A DNA stretch of 64,000 nucleotides, from positions 86,038,354 to 86,102,353 of the forward strand of contig OZ018335.1 of NCBI GenBank assembly GCA_963969495.1, read 5' to 3'. The position numbers and the translations under genes are program-made. Positions 46,170 through 56,689 of the stretch are shown one piece after another (the stretch's first letter is position 1; each line of letters starts with the position of its first letter). The notes beneath the pieces were generated by a model. It was not told where the DNA came from, did no database searches, and worked only from the letters and a program-made list of their open reading frames with translations. Origin of the DNA: Ceratothoa steindachneri (Eukaryota; Arthropoda; Malacostraca; Isopoda; Cymothoidae).

Positions 46170-46700
46170 GTGCGAGTAATGTGTTGGTAAGTCTGTCTAG
46201 TGTAAAAGTGCTGTCTGGTAGGAAGTATGTGTGTCTGAGTGTGAAGGTTGAATTGAACGGGATTGAGTGTGTGGTTTTGATAGATTCTGGATGCATAACG
46301 AGCTTGGTATATAAGGACATGTATGACAAGCTGAGTGATAAAGTCCTCCTGTCTTAGTGCAAAAGTAGTTTGGTAGGGATTGGTAGTATTAGAGTGCCTG
46401 TGATTGGTATGATAAAGTCAGCTGTTCGAATGCATTTGAAGGTTGATGAAAGTGTGTGAATTCTCTGTGATTGATAAGGTGAGTAGTGAGTATGGTGTTA
46501 TTCAGTTGTATGATTTTATGAAAGTGAACCGCATGGTTGTGCATCCTGCGAGTGATCAGATTGAGAGAAAGATTGCTAAAAATGGGATGTATATATTGTA
46601 TGTAGGAAAAGATGGTAGTATTTTGAGGAGCTTGTTTGGTGGTATTGCAGTTACTGCGGAGGAGTGTGTAAGGCTTGTGGAGGGTTAAAGGGTGTCTGTT
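46170..46700 (+). pseudogene. Aspartic protease region
   Basis: KVELNGIECVVLIDSGCITS (46,245-46,305) contains the retropepsin DSG triad, followed by LVYKDMYDKL. Later frames (46,443-46,688; VCEFSVIDKV, DQIERKIAKNGMYIL) fill the protease to RT linker. Stops interrupt it. Confidence 0.7.
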
Positions 46701-47119
46701 TGAGTGAGTCTGAGTAAAGAAGTGAGTTCGAATGTGGGTGAAACCACTCTGATATTGGATGGAAAGGATGCGTGTTATAAGGTAAGGCGTGTTGCTTGTG
46801 TGTCCGATGGCTTGATAAGAATAAATGATCGTTTTTTGTGTGCATGTGGACCACAGGGTGAAAGAGCAGGTGAGGGGGATCAAAGTCGGCGTTATGCTGG
46901 GTCACTTCCCCACTGTCAGTAAGGTAGGAATGGATGAAGGCACGGATGTCAGTGTAAATGTTGCGAATGAAATGATGTGTGAATAGACGTATAATGAAGT
47001 GGAAAGGATGATAGAATTAGATGAATGTTTGACTGAGTATGAGAGGGAGGATGTGTATCGAATGGTTTTTAAAAGAAAAGGGGTCCTCATTAAAAGCGAT
47101 CTGGATTTCGGGTTGAGAA

Positions 47120-47789
47120 GATTCCGGAATTAAAGATTATCCTGAAGGAGAACATCCTAATCTATCAGCGGCCGAGACATTTCCCGAGTCCGGTTGCTGA
47201 TGTGATTGAGGAGCGGTGTATGGATTTAGAACGATTAGGGGTGATTGAAGAAAGTGAGAGTACATGGAATAGTCCGATTGTGCCTGTACCTAAGCCGGAT
47301 GGAAGATTACGTCTGTGTGTGGATTATCGAAAGGTAAACGAAAGGACCATGAAAGTAAGGTTTGCGATGTGTGTGGTATCAGAGTGTGTGCATAATATGC
47401 ATGGCATTAAGTGGATTTCAAAGCTGGATCTGGTACAGGGATATTACCAGATGTCCATTGCTGAGGAGAGCCGGCCGGGGGCTTCCTTTTCCTCTACGAA
47501 AAGGCATTATCCTTTACGGAACTTCAGTTTTGTGTTAGCAAATGTTCCCGGAGCCTTCTAGTGCGCGATGAATGTTGTGTTAAGCAAGTTTGCGAGTAAG
47601 AATGTGATCCTGTTTATAGATGATATGTTGATTTTGACTGAGAGATTTGAGGAGCATATGAGATTGGTAAATGATTTGTTAAGAACATTGGAGGGTAAAG
47701 GTGTGAAGGGGAAAGTAGCGAAGTTTGAATGGTTTGCAAAAGAAGTGGAATTCCTTGGGCATATGATGAGTGAGAATAGGTTGAGAAAG
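47120..47789 (+). pseudogene. Reverse transcriptase, part before the LINE insertion
   Basis: This copies the element RNA into DNA. PVADVIEERCMDLERLGVIE (47,192-47,250), WNSPIVPVPKPDGRLRLCVD and YRKVNE are followed by ISKLDLVQGYYQMSIAEE (47,416-47,470) with the first catalytic Asp. FVLANVPGAF (47,530-47,560) comes next, and after a stop NVILFIDDMLILT (47,598-47,640), in which the catalytic FIDD box is intact. EFLGHMMSENRLRK (47,747-47,790) is cut by the LINE. Apart from one stop and a few substitutions the domain is well preserved. Confidence 0.9.
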
Positions 47790-47809
47790 TAACAAGGAGT
47801 AACAAGGAA
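47790..47809 (-). repeat. Two decamer repeats at the LINE 3' end
   Basis: TAACAAGGAGTAACAAGGAA on the plus strand is two copies of CCTTGTTACT on the LINE strand, one partial, abutting the target duplication. Short tandem 3' ends replace poly(A) in CR1/L2 LINEs. Confidence 0.7.
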
Positions 47810-47887
47810 AGTAAGTACCCTAGGAGACCTTAAGGTCCATTCAAAGAGGGTACCTTTGGACGAGCAATCGAACAGGAACATGGCTGC

Positions 47888-50640
47888 TCAATTGTTTTGC
47901 GTCCCTAAAGGGCCACTTTTCAAGACTTTGTCTAGTCTTGACTTAAACTGGTCAACAGATTCACTGTCGACAACTTCCACTGGAAGTGCGTTCCACTTAC
48001 CGCAGATACTGTAGGTGAAAAAATTTCCACACAGATTGCGGTTGTAACGCTTCAGTTCAAGTTTGAAGCCGTGATTGCGCGTTCTGTTCTCATTCAGTGT
48101 GAAAATATCCCGGTAGTTAACATTGTCGAACCCTCGAAGTATTTTAAAAACTTCGATGAGCTGACCACGCAGTCTACGGGTTTCCAGCGAGAACAGATCT
48201 AATTCGCTTAGTCTATTCTCATAACTTTTATGTCGGATAGAGGGAATCAGTTTGGTTGCCCTAGCTTGTACGCGTTCCAACCTTGCGATGTCCTTTTGAA
48301 ACGAAGGACTCCAAAATTGTGCGGCATACTTCAGGTGCGGCCGAACGAGGGAGTTGTACAGACAAAGTACTATCTCCGTGTTACGGTATCCAAGCTGGCG
48401 CTTTATGTAGCCTAACATCCTTTGGGCTTTCTTCTCTGCTTCGATGTACTGTTTCGAGAACTTGAGGTCGCTAGTAATAGTTACACCCAAGTCACTCGAT
48501 TCAAGGGCAGTGACCAGAGGATATATTGAGATTGGTGATTTATGTGGCCGATATGCATCACTTTGCATTTCCCCACGTTAAAAGGCATTTGCAACGTGTC
48601 CGACCACTCCCCAATCTTCCCAAGATCTTCCTGCAGGCGGGCAGTATTTCCATCCTTGCAACGTTCATAGCAAGCTTGGTTTCGTCGGCAAATTTGAAAA
48701 TCTTGTCAACCATGTTACTGTCCATGTCGTTGACGTAGATGATAAATAGTAGTGGTCCCAGGACAGAATCTTGAGGCACCCCACTAGTAACGGGCACCCA
48801 CTTAGAAGCCTGTCCATTCACCACCACCCGTTGACGTCTGACACTTAGCCAGTTCTTGATCCAGCCGGCTACTTTTCCGTCTATGCCCAGCGCTCGCACT
48901 TTCCAGGGGAGGCGGCGGTGTGGTACCTTATCAAAGGCTTCCTGAAAGTCTAAGTACACCACATCCACCGCCGTGTCCCAAACGTGCTCACTGAACACGA
49001 AGTGGAAGAATTCCACAAGGTTCGTCGGGCATGACCATTGCCTTCGGAAGCCGTGCTGGGAACTCCTCAATAGCAGGTTTGACTCTAAATACGACGTGAT
49101 TTTGTCCACCATAATGCTTTCCATGAGTTTACCGACTATCGAAGTCAGACTGATAGGTCGGTAGTTTGACGGTTGGCTTCGGTCTCCTTTCTTGAAGATA
49201 GGAGTCACCTCCGCCTCACGCCAGTCTCTAGGAACGGATTTGGTCCAGATTGACATGTTGAAGATTGCGCTCAGGTGTCGTGACACTTGATCGCGCACTT
49301 CTTTTAACACTCTAGGTAGAAACCCATCCAGGCCAGGTGACTTATTCGTCATTAGGTCACTGATCTTTTTATTATTTCCCCTTCGGTGAAGTCCATATCC
49401 TCCAGATTTTTCCCCGAGTAGGAATCCATGGGCTGAAGGATTGGACCACACTCTTCCGGAAACACTAAGAAAGAAGTAGTCGTTGAGAAGGTTAGCATTT
49501 TCTGCATCTAAGTGCTTTAATGCTTTTTCCTCATTTCTCAAAGGGCCAATCGTTCGACGGATTGGTTTACGGCTGTTCACATATTCAAAAAACTCTTTGG
49601 GATTCTCTTTACAGAGTCCTGCCACTCGGAGTTCCTCAGACCGCTTAGCCGCCCTTATGCTGGACTTCACTCCCCTGGAGAGCCTCCGGTATTCGTCAAG
49701 GTCACCCGAGATCTTCGATTGCCGGTACACAGTTCTCTTCTTCCTAAGCAGTTGACCGATTTCTCGATAAAACCACTTTGGTTGAACAGAAGACCGACGG
49801 GGACATTTTAGAGGGATGAAACGCGATTGAAGACTCATGAATGTTGTTTTGAAACTGTTCCACGAGTCTTCAACAACATCGCACACTTATAGCCTTGCGT
49901 CAGTCAGTCCAGCACGAAGACCTGCAAAGTCTGCTCCTTTTAAATCGAGTTTCCTAGATTTACTAGTTGCAGGCCCTGCCTTTGGGACTTTGACCTCAAA
50001 TCTAATTAGTCGGTGGTCACTGCCACCGAGCTCTTCGCCAACAGAGAGGTCCTCAACGATGTCATCCTCAGAGGGGAAAACCGAGTCGAAGATATTGTTT
50101 CCTCTCGTTGGGTCTCTCACCCATTGAGTGAGGAACTCGTTGTTCGCGAACTCCAGGAGTAGTGCGTTCTCACCACAGGGTTCTCTGGTTTTCCAGTCAA
50201 CTTGTGTGCTGAAATCACCCATGACGATACACACTCTGTCTTCGACAAGTTTTGCTAGTAGCTGGTACAGATATCTATCCTTTTCAACGAGTTAGGCAGG
50301 AGGTCTACAAAGCACCAGGGTCCTGTATTTGGCAGGACCTATCTCTAGGTCAACACCTAGTAGTTTATGCTCGGATATGATGTTGCAATCCGTGAAATTG
50401 AGAGTATCCTTGACATACAACATCACACTGCCACCCTCTCTGTCTGGCCTATCTTTCAGGAAAAGCTGGTAACCGGGAATCGTGAAATCACCTTCAAAAA
50501 CTCGGCTTGAGGTTTTTAGCCACGACTCCGTTATGGACACCATCTAAGGTTCTTATGTTACTACGAGGCCATGGAGCTCAAGAAAATTATTTCTGATTGA
50601 CTTTGCATTGAACAGAAGAACTTTGAGGGAGTCCCCTAAT
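47888..50640 (-). pseudogene. LINE ORF2: APE endonuclease and reverse transcriptase
   Basis: This would nick the target DNA and reverse-transcribe the element RNA in place. The endonuclease shows ITESWLK (about 50,535), VMGDFSTQVDW (50,225; the family has GDFN) and GGSDHRLI (about 50,015). The RT frame at 49,886-48,558 has KSPGLDGFLPRVLKE, FKKGDRSQPSNYRPISLTS, VVYLDFQEAFDKVPHRRL, GVPQDSVLGPLLFIIYVND and KFADETKL; the catalytic FADD box is FADE. After two frameshifts near 48,550-48,490 the C-terminal region 48,568-47,888 follows (DLGVTITSDLKFSKQ, ARLERVQARATKLIP, RRLRGQLIEVFKIL). About four stops and two frameshifts are present over ~900 codons, so it is inactive but readable. Confidence 0.9.
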
Positions 50641-50650
50641 GTAGGACTCA

Positions 50651-51837
50651 CTACGCTCGTTCGTTTCCCGGCTTCTCTGTTCTCGTAGTCACACCCTTTT
50701 TGACGACCTCCGAGAAGGTCGTTCCAGGAGTGACACGGGCATGCTTGCGCGCGTCCACTTTCGCTCTGTTTCGAATGCTCCTTTGGGTGCGTTCCACGAC
50801 ATCTTGAATTAGGTTAGCGAGAAAGGCCTTCCCTTTAAAGGAGGCGTATACCCGGTCCCTTTGGTAAAGGTCATCTCTACCGATTAAGGTACGATAGGGG
50901 TCCACTAAGAAGACTCCTTCTGCCGTGAAGAGATCCGCCAACCTTCTGTTCACTGCGACGTTTCTTTCGTGAGCGGTTCGGGATGGACCTCTTCTCGGAA
51001 GCATCTCAACCACCACACGTTTGCGGGTTTTTTGCCCTATGTCATCCACGGCTCCCATCACGGTTTGCATGGTCTTACCACTGAAGCCAACTTTACCCCC
51101 TCTGAGGTAGAGATCGTTGCCGCTCACCATCAGAGCAACAACTGAATTCTCAGAAATCTGAGCTTTCTCTGCATCTACTCTGATGTTGTACATAGTTTCT
51201 CCGTCCTGACAGGCAGCTTACCTTCACGCTAGTGCAAAGGCGGGCCGCTAGCAGCGGCTGCAGATCCCGTGTTTGCGAGTCACCAACGAGGGTGACCTTC
51301 AGACACTTGGTCTCTGAAGACGGCGTCTTCCCTTGTGGAAGAGGCCTCCCCTTTTCCTCTTTACTCTCCCCATTCTTATCTTTCTTTTCCTTCTTGTTTA
51401 TCTGTAAATTCTTCTATTTTTGGTTCTACTTTTGTTTCAACCTTATTCTTATTCTTTTTTTTCTTCGTTTCTCCTTTCTGATTTTACTCTTTTTCTCTCG
51501 CCTCACTTAGCTCAGCCTCAGATGGTGCCGGAATGTACGCTTGGATATCAGGGGATTTCGACACATCAGTGGGCGGCGCATCTTCTAGGCATCGAATCTG
51601 AGCTGCGTTAAGGGCTTCAAGTTTCTCCAACTTTCTTTCAAGGACCTTAGCTCTCTCCTCTGAGACTCTATAGAGGTCTTTTAATTTTTCCACCTCTCGC
51701 GTCAATATGCAAGTAGTGCAGATACTTTCAGGGCTGCATTTTGAGTAGCAGCCCTCCGGAAAGTCAACGCACCACTTTTCTAATTGGCATGTTGTACAGT
51801 TGTGTTTTAGACGAACTGGTCCTTTTTTGCCTGTCAT
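50651..51837 (-). pseudogene. LINE ORF1: Cys-rich motif, coiled coil and SGNH esterase-like domain
   Basis: The start at 51,837 gives a Cys-rich N-terminus (CTTCQLEKWC, CYSKCSPESICTTC), probably zinc-binding. A coiled coil follows (EVEKLKDLYRVSEERAKVLE), then a Lys-rich linker. One in-frame stop lies near 51,484. LVGDSQTRDL (about 51,290) is the GDS block of SGNH hydrolases. After a one-base frameshift near 51,195 the frame 51,193-50,651 contains VSGNDLYLRGG (the GND block) and VDPYRTLIGRDDL with RDRVYASFKGK. In that last block the catalytic His expected in a DxVH-type motif is Tyr. An esterase domain in ORF1 is known for CR1/L2 LINEs; its substrate is not established. Confidence 0.8.
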
Positions 51838-51916
51838 TTTGAGCGATCAATGATAAAAAAGGGAGGTTGGTGAGTTCTCCCCGCGTGAGTTGCTCCCGCC
51901 TATCGATCGGAGAAGG

Positions 51917-52670
51917 TGCGAATGTCTTCGAAACCGGTGACTGTGAAGCAGCTGAAGTCGTTTCTTGGTTCGATTGAGTTTTAGCGAAAGTTTATATGTG
52001 ACTGTTCGGGTGTGATTAAGCCTATGACTGAGTGAATGAGCAAGAAAGATAGCATGATTGTGCGGTGGAATGATAAGATAAATGAAGCGTATGAGAGACT
52101 GAAAGAGGTAGCAGCTGCAGATGTTGAATTATCATACCCGGACTGTAGTGTGAATTCTAAGATGCTTGAATTGTATACGGATGCGACTGGGTACTGTATA
52201 GGAGGTTTTCTGATGCAAGAGCAGCGTTTGAATAGAGAGAATGTCAGGCTAATAATTGGGTATGTATCCAAGGCTATGAATGCGGCAGAGCAAAAGTATT
52301 CGACTCTGAAGCGAGATTTAGCTGCGACAATGTATTGTTTAAAAGTGTTGTGTCCGTTTTTGTATGGTGTGAGGTTTGTGATTAAAACAGATCACCAATC
52401 TCTTAGGTTGATAGTAGGATTGCGAGGACTTCGGAAGATTTGAGTGATTTTGTCTATGTGATTGAGTATGTCCCTAGTAAACGGAATGGAGTAGCTGATT
52501 TTATATCAAGTTATCCTGGTACGAATGATAAAAATGTGTGTGGAGTGAGTGATCCTGAATATTTTCCGGAAGGGATTATGAATGGAAGGGAGACTAAGGG
52601 GAGTGGTGATTCCTTATTTTCAGAGTGTATGGAATGGTTTGCAAGATTTGTAGAGTGATGGAGTAGATGT
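51917..52670 (+). pseudogene. RT thumb and RNase H, part after the LINE insertion
   Basis: The gypsy frame resumes as VRMSSKPVTVKQLKSFLGSI (51,918-51,977), the connection after the RT. RNase H follows, which removes the RNA strand: LELYTDATGYCIGGFLMQEQ (52,168-52,225) with the first Asp, YVSKAMNAAEQKYSTLKRDL (52,261-52,320) with the Glu, and FVIKTDHQSLRLI (52,372-52,412). A stop at 52,441 follows; VIEYVPSKRNGVADFIS (about 52,460-52,510) continues in a neighbouring frame. Catalytic residues appear largely kept. Confidence 0.85.
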
Positions 52671-54190
52671 GGGAGTTACCGATAGTGTCAATGATTTAAG
52701 GAACGAGGTAATGAATGAACTAAGTAGGAAGCCTGAAAGTAATTGTATGGCGAGGGTGAGGAACTTTAAGAAAGAATTGAGAGCGATTTGTATTCCAGGT
52801 GTCCTGCCCTAATGAGGTTAAATTATCTTTCTTTGGATGCTGATAAGGATTGTGCTATGAAAGGTGAATGTGAGGTGATGAGGTTGAATGAGTGTGCGAA
52901 GAATGCTTTCAAGTTATGCGGTATGATTGAATTGGTGATAGATGATGAGAATGAAGTTTTAAGTGATGATGATATTCTTCAAATGCAAGAAATGTGTCCC
53001 TTTGTTAGTAGCAAGTTGAAGAAGTTTGTGATGATGCGTGTTGATTTGAATGAATGGCCTGAATGTTAAGGTGATTTTAAAAGGTATGCTAAGGATTTTG
53101 TTGTTGTATAAATATTGTATATTTTGTGAGGCATATGAAGGATGAGGATATAAGGAAGGAAATGTACCTGTGATGTCCTTGGTTGGTATGATTGGTCTGG
53201 AAAAAGTTGTGCATGATAATTGTAGGCATATAGGTAAGTATAAATTGTGGGAGAGTATGAAGGAGCATTTGTTTCATCCGTTTCTAAGGACTGTTGTGAA
53301 GGATGTTGCGACCACATGTGAAAGGTGTCAGAAGCAAAAGTTGCAAGGTGTGCAAGTGAAACTGCCGATGTTGAAAGTTGATACGAAAGAACCGTTTGAG
53401 TTGGTTGTAATTGAATGTGTATCTTTAACACGTACTAGTGCTGGGAATGTTGGTTTGCTTGTTATGGTTGATCATAGAAGTAAGTTTGTTTATGCAGCGC
53501 CTGTGATAGATAAAATGAGTGTGTCTGTTGCACGTGTGGTTAAGCAGCTGTTTTTTCCTATGTGTGTATTGAAGCATAGGAGATGTTTGAGGGAGAATGT
53601 GCCTAAGTTTTCGAGTCGAAGTGTTTGAGCGAATGTTGAGATAAGATGGTGTGGAGCATGTAAAAACGACTTTGTATGTACCGTCTTCGAATGGGTTGGC
53701 TGAACGTACAATTAGGACGTTGTGTGAGATGTTGAGAATGATGAGTACGACTTTGAATGACTAAGATGAATGGTTGAGTAGAGTGTTATGGACGTATAAT
53801 TCCCTGGGGCATAGGGCAACTGGGGTGTCCCCGTGTCAGTTTGTTATGAATTTTGAAAGTCGAGTAAAAGATAGGTTCCGTTTGAGTGAAAGTGAGCAGA
53901 CTGTATGGCGTGAGGCACATGAAAGGTTTCGTTCGTTTGAAATTGGTGGAAAAGTATTGAAGATAAAATAAGTAAAAGGTAGATTGAATGTGTCGAAGAT
54001 GAGTGAAAAGTTTGAAGGATCGTATAGAGTTGTGATAGTCTGGGAGAATGGTTTGACGTATGTTTTGCAGAGTTTGAATGAAGGTGTGACTGAGCGAGTG
54101 CGGGCTCATCAGAATCAGTTGAGGAGGTGGAGAGCACCTCATACCTACCTGGTGAGCAATCCTGTGTATGAACTAGGCAGGGTATGAACT
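52671..54190 (+). pseudogene. Integrase of the gypsy element
   Basis: This would insert the cDNA. After a broken linker (52,690-53,070), the frame 53,170-53,628 holds an HHCC zinc finger (HDNCRHIGKYKLWESMKEHL, then TTCERCQKQK). The core begins FELVVIECV (53,395-53,421), with Glu where Asp is expected, and LLVMVDHRSKFVYAAPV. LRENVPKF (about 53,588) replaces the usual SDNGxEF. NGLAERTIR-type sequence near 53,690-53,715 keeps the last Glu. LWTYNSLGHRATGVSPCQFV (53,789-53,848) and a C-terminal part ending HQNQLRRWRAPHTYL (54,107-54,151) complete it. Two catalytic Asp are changed; frameshifts lie near 53,630 and 53,970. Confidence 0.8.
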
Positions 54191-54915
54191 ATAAGGTGCA
54201 TGATAATGAGAAGGAATGTGATAGTATGGATTGGTCTGGGAAAGAGCTTGTCTTGGTCTTGAGGAGTAGAAAGCCTACACAGTAGAGAGAAAGGAAGAAT
54301 GCAAGTACGAATGAAAGTAACTCCAAGCGGTCTTTCTGGTATGGGGAAGCTTGATAGAGAGATTGAGTGTTTGCATAAGGAAGTGAGTGATTTGACTGAT
54401 GTAAGTAGATGGGTGAGTTAGCTCTCTGTGGCTGATTTTTCTGGTTTAGGGGACAGTATAAATGAACCCAGTGTGGCTGATTTTTCTGGTCTTACGAATT
54501 GTAAGGGTAGAGGTGAATTTGATGTGGATAATGAGGAGGTGACTGACTTTTCTGGCTTCTAGTGGGAACCAGTTGAAGGGGTTTCTGGTGTAGCCGCACA
54601 GAGTAGAGGGGATGTAAGTGATTTGTCTGTTTCGTAAGTGTAGCTTGAGTTAGATCAGAGCTGTGAGTGAGGAGCTGATGAATGTGGGTATGAAGAGTGA
54701 AGGTTCTGAACGGAAGAGTATTAAAAAGTTTTGTCGAGAGAGGGGAGAACTGGTGATGAAGGCTAAGAATATGGTCGAATAACCCTGACAGATTTCTACG
54801 CGTAGCCAGGGACCAGTAGATGAGTGTGAATGGGTGCCTAAGGGCGCGATTGAATATAAAAGGTACCGTGAGTAAGGATTGATAGTGCTTTGTGAGGGAT
54901 TTGGTCAAATGGCCT
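54191..54915 (+). pseudogene. Post-integrase region with repeated ADFSGL motif
   Basis: Between integrase and the polypurine tract lie ~720 bp of C-poor, frame-broken sequence. One frame reads SVADFSGLGDSINEPSVADF and SGL (about 54,426-54,500), then VTDFSGF (about 54,540) and SDLS, i.e. three to four spaced copies of [AT]DFSG. It could be a small extra ORF or a C-terminal extension of pol. No envelope-type signal peptide, transmembrane segment or cleavage site is seen. Confidence 0.35.
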
Positions 54916-54928
54916 AAAGAAGGAGGGG
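54916..54928 (+). promoter_or_regulatory. Polypurine tract
   Basis: AAAGAAGGAGGGG lies immediately left of the 3' LTR and would prime plus-strand DNA synthesis. Confidence 0.8.
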
Positions 54929-55037
54929 TGTGGGGGAGCGAATGTGAGTGTGTGTGAGGAGCCATTCTTCACATCCCCTTTCCCAATACCCTCTTCCTCC
55001 ATCTGTAAGAATGTGTGTATAAATGGGAATGTTTTTT

Positions 55038-55097
<60 letters not shown>

Positions 55098-55818
55098 AAT
55101 ATTTTATTTCATCTTTTGTCTAAAATTTTTTTTTTTTCTTCCTCAGCAAATTCCTTTTATTATTTTTCGCCTCCACTCTATTAAATTTAAATAGAAAAAT
55201 ATTACTTCCCTTTGTAAAGAATGCTGACATTATAAGATTAGGAAGTAATATAATTGAAATTGCCATCCTCCATGATTGGTTGGACAGTAGTTTTTTGCTT
55301 TCATTTTATAGCTTTGAAAGTGTGATAAGATCGCTGTATATTATTATAGGAGCTCGAAGCCCGAGGCCTTTAAAAGTAGTACGAAATAATTTTGAACACC
55401 CGAGTGGCAGCCGGCAGGACTTCCCCCCGGGGGTACCACGTGAGGCCTTTTTTTGTAGTTGGATCTAGTGTGCTTGTTAGGTTCTCTTTTTTATCGTTCG
55501 TTTAGTTGTGTGTATATAGTATTTTGTGAGGATTGTATTTGTTTTTTTTGTTTTTTTTCCTTAAATCTTGTTTGTGTGGTGATAGGAGTGAATTATATTT
55601 GATAGTGAATATTTCACCGATAAGTAGGACTGTTTTTTTTACGAGATCTCAAGCTTATTTACTCATATCTCTTTAAAAAGTTTACTCCCATATTTTTTGT
55701 AAATATTTGACTGTATATACAATCCGTTTCATCTCTCCCTCGATTTCTCACGTCTAAATTGGTGTAGGAATCGGCTTGGAACGATTTGAGAAAGAGCGTA
55801 GGTTCCTGGCCCGCTACA
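54929..55818 (+). repeat. 3' LTR
   Basis: It starts TGTGGGGGAGCGAATG and ends GGCCCGCTACA, giving TGT...ACA termini. It is longer than the 5' LTR because of a (TA)n expansion (55,043-55,094) and a ~75-bp stretch (about 55,190-55,270) absent from the 5' copy. Many substitutions separate the two LTRs, so the insertion is old. Confidence 0.9.
55043..55094. repeat. (TA)n microsatellite inside the 3' LTR
   Basis: A long TA run; the 5' LTR has only a short TA-rich stretch at the same place (about 43,664-43,678). Confidence 0.9.
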
Positions 55819-56557
55819 TTGTCTCATCTAGAACCCCCCCTCAAGGATACCCCTCAAGGAATATCTACAAGGACCTCCCCTCAGGGATCTCTGACGCGCC
55901 AAGCCGCATCAGTCTTGATTTTTGGAGCAGAGGTGCCATCGTCCGTCTTCAAGTCGAATCGTGAACCCGTCTTCTGGGCACCCCCCTCCTTCATTCTCGT
56001 CATCATCACGATATTTGGCCGTAAATCACGACCATTTTCCATCTCCATTCACCCGCGCTGACTCGCCAAAGGATTCCTTTTTCCCGAGGTGATCCATTTA
56101 AGGTAAAACGACCCTTGCTTGTATCTCCCGTTAATCGACCCATTTTTCAACTTTTAAATATTCCTTCTGTATAATTGATTTATAGTATCTCATTTAAAAG
56201 CTAATTAACAAGTAATTAACGTTACCCGATTGCCAATTATCTATATTATGTCAGTATTGTCCTTATTTAAATTTCCTATATTTCCCGTATTTATATATAT
56301 ATTAAATAGTGACCTATTTAAATAATATTTTTGGTTTTCACTCTTTAAATATATCCTTGAACTGTAACAAGGGTAAACCCATTAAACGCTATCGTTCCAT
56401 TAGTAAAACCTCACTCTTATTCCTCGTAATCAACGGATTACTTTTACGAAGTGAATGTACTTGAACGTAGCGAAGGATGCCTACGTACATTAAACGATAT
56501 AGGTGTATATAACTGTATATATACATATTTTCATGGCTTTAGTCTCTTTTCTCTCAA

Positions 56558-56560
<3 letters not shown>
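55819..56560. other. Unassigned sequence right of the LTR element
   Basis: The first ~240 bp are C-rich with short CCCCTCAAGG-type repeats, followed by AT-rich DNA. No gene is recognised. Confidence 0.3.

Positions 56561-56629
<69 letters not shown>
56561..56629. repeat. (TA)n microsatellite
   Basis: About 60 bp of TA repeats with one GTATATATA interruption near the right end. Confidence 0.95.
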
Positions 56630-56689
56630 GACGTATTGTCTGAGGAGATGACCTATTCCTCAACAATATCTAAATCAAGAAAAGAAGAG

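Larger units (their letters stand above)
47790..51909 (-). mobile_element. Near full-length CR1/L2-like LINE nested in the gypsy RT region
   Basis: This is a 4,120-bp LINE on the minus strand, bordered by GAGAAAG (47,783-47,789) and GAGAAGG (51,910-51,916), a probable 7-bp target duplication with one mismatch. It has a ~70-bp 5' untranslated region, ORF1, ORF2, and a 3' end made of two copies of CCTTGTTACT instead of poly(A), a pattern known for CR1/L2 elements. It is clearly less decayed than its gypsy host. Confidence 0.9.
43546..55818 (+). mobile_element. Ty3/gypsy retrotransposon with both LTRs, LINE nested inside
   Basis: The element is 12.3 kb, or about 8.15 kb without the nested LINE. 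It has LTRs of 748 and 890 bp, a primer binding site, gag, protease, RT, RNase H, integrase and a polypurine tract in canonical gypsy order. The flanks (CTCGT left, TTGTC right) do not match, so a target duplication is not seen. The sense strand is strongly depleted of C. Stops and frameshifts occur in all domains. Confidence 0.9.

Noticed and set aside
54191..54915. Envelope gene of an endogenous retrovirus-like element
   Set aside because: Considered because of its position after integrase, but there is no signal peptide, Cys pattern, cleavage site or transmembrane helix. The ADFSG repeats do not look like an envelope.
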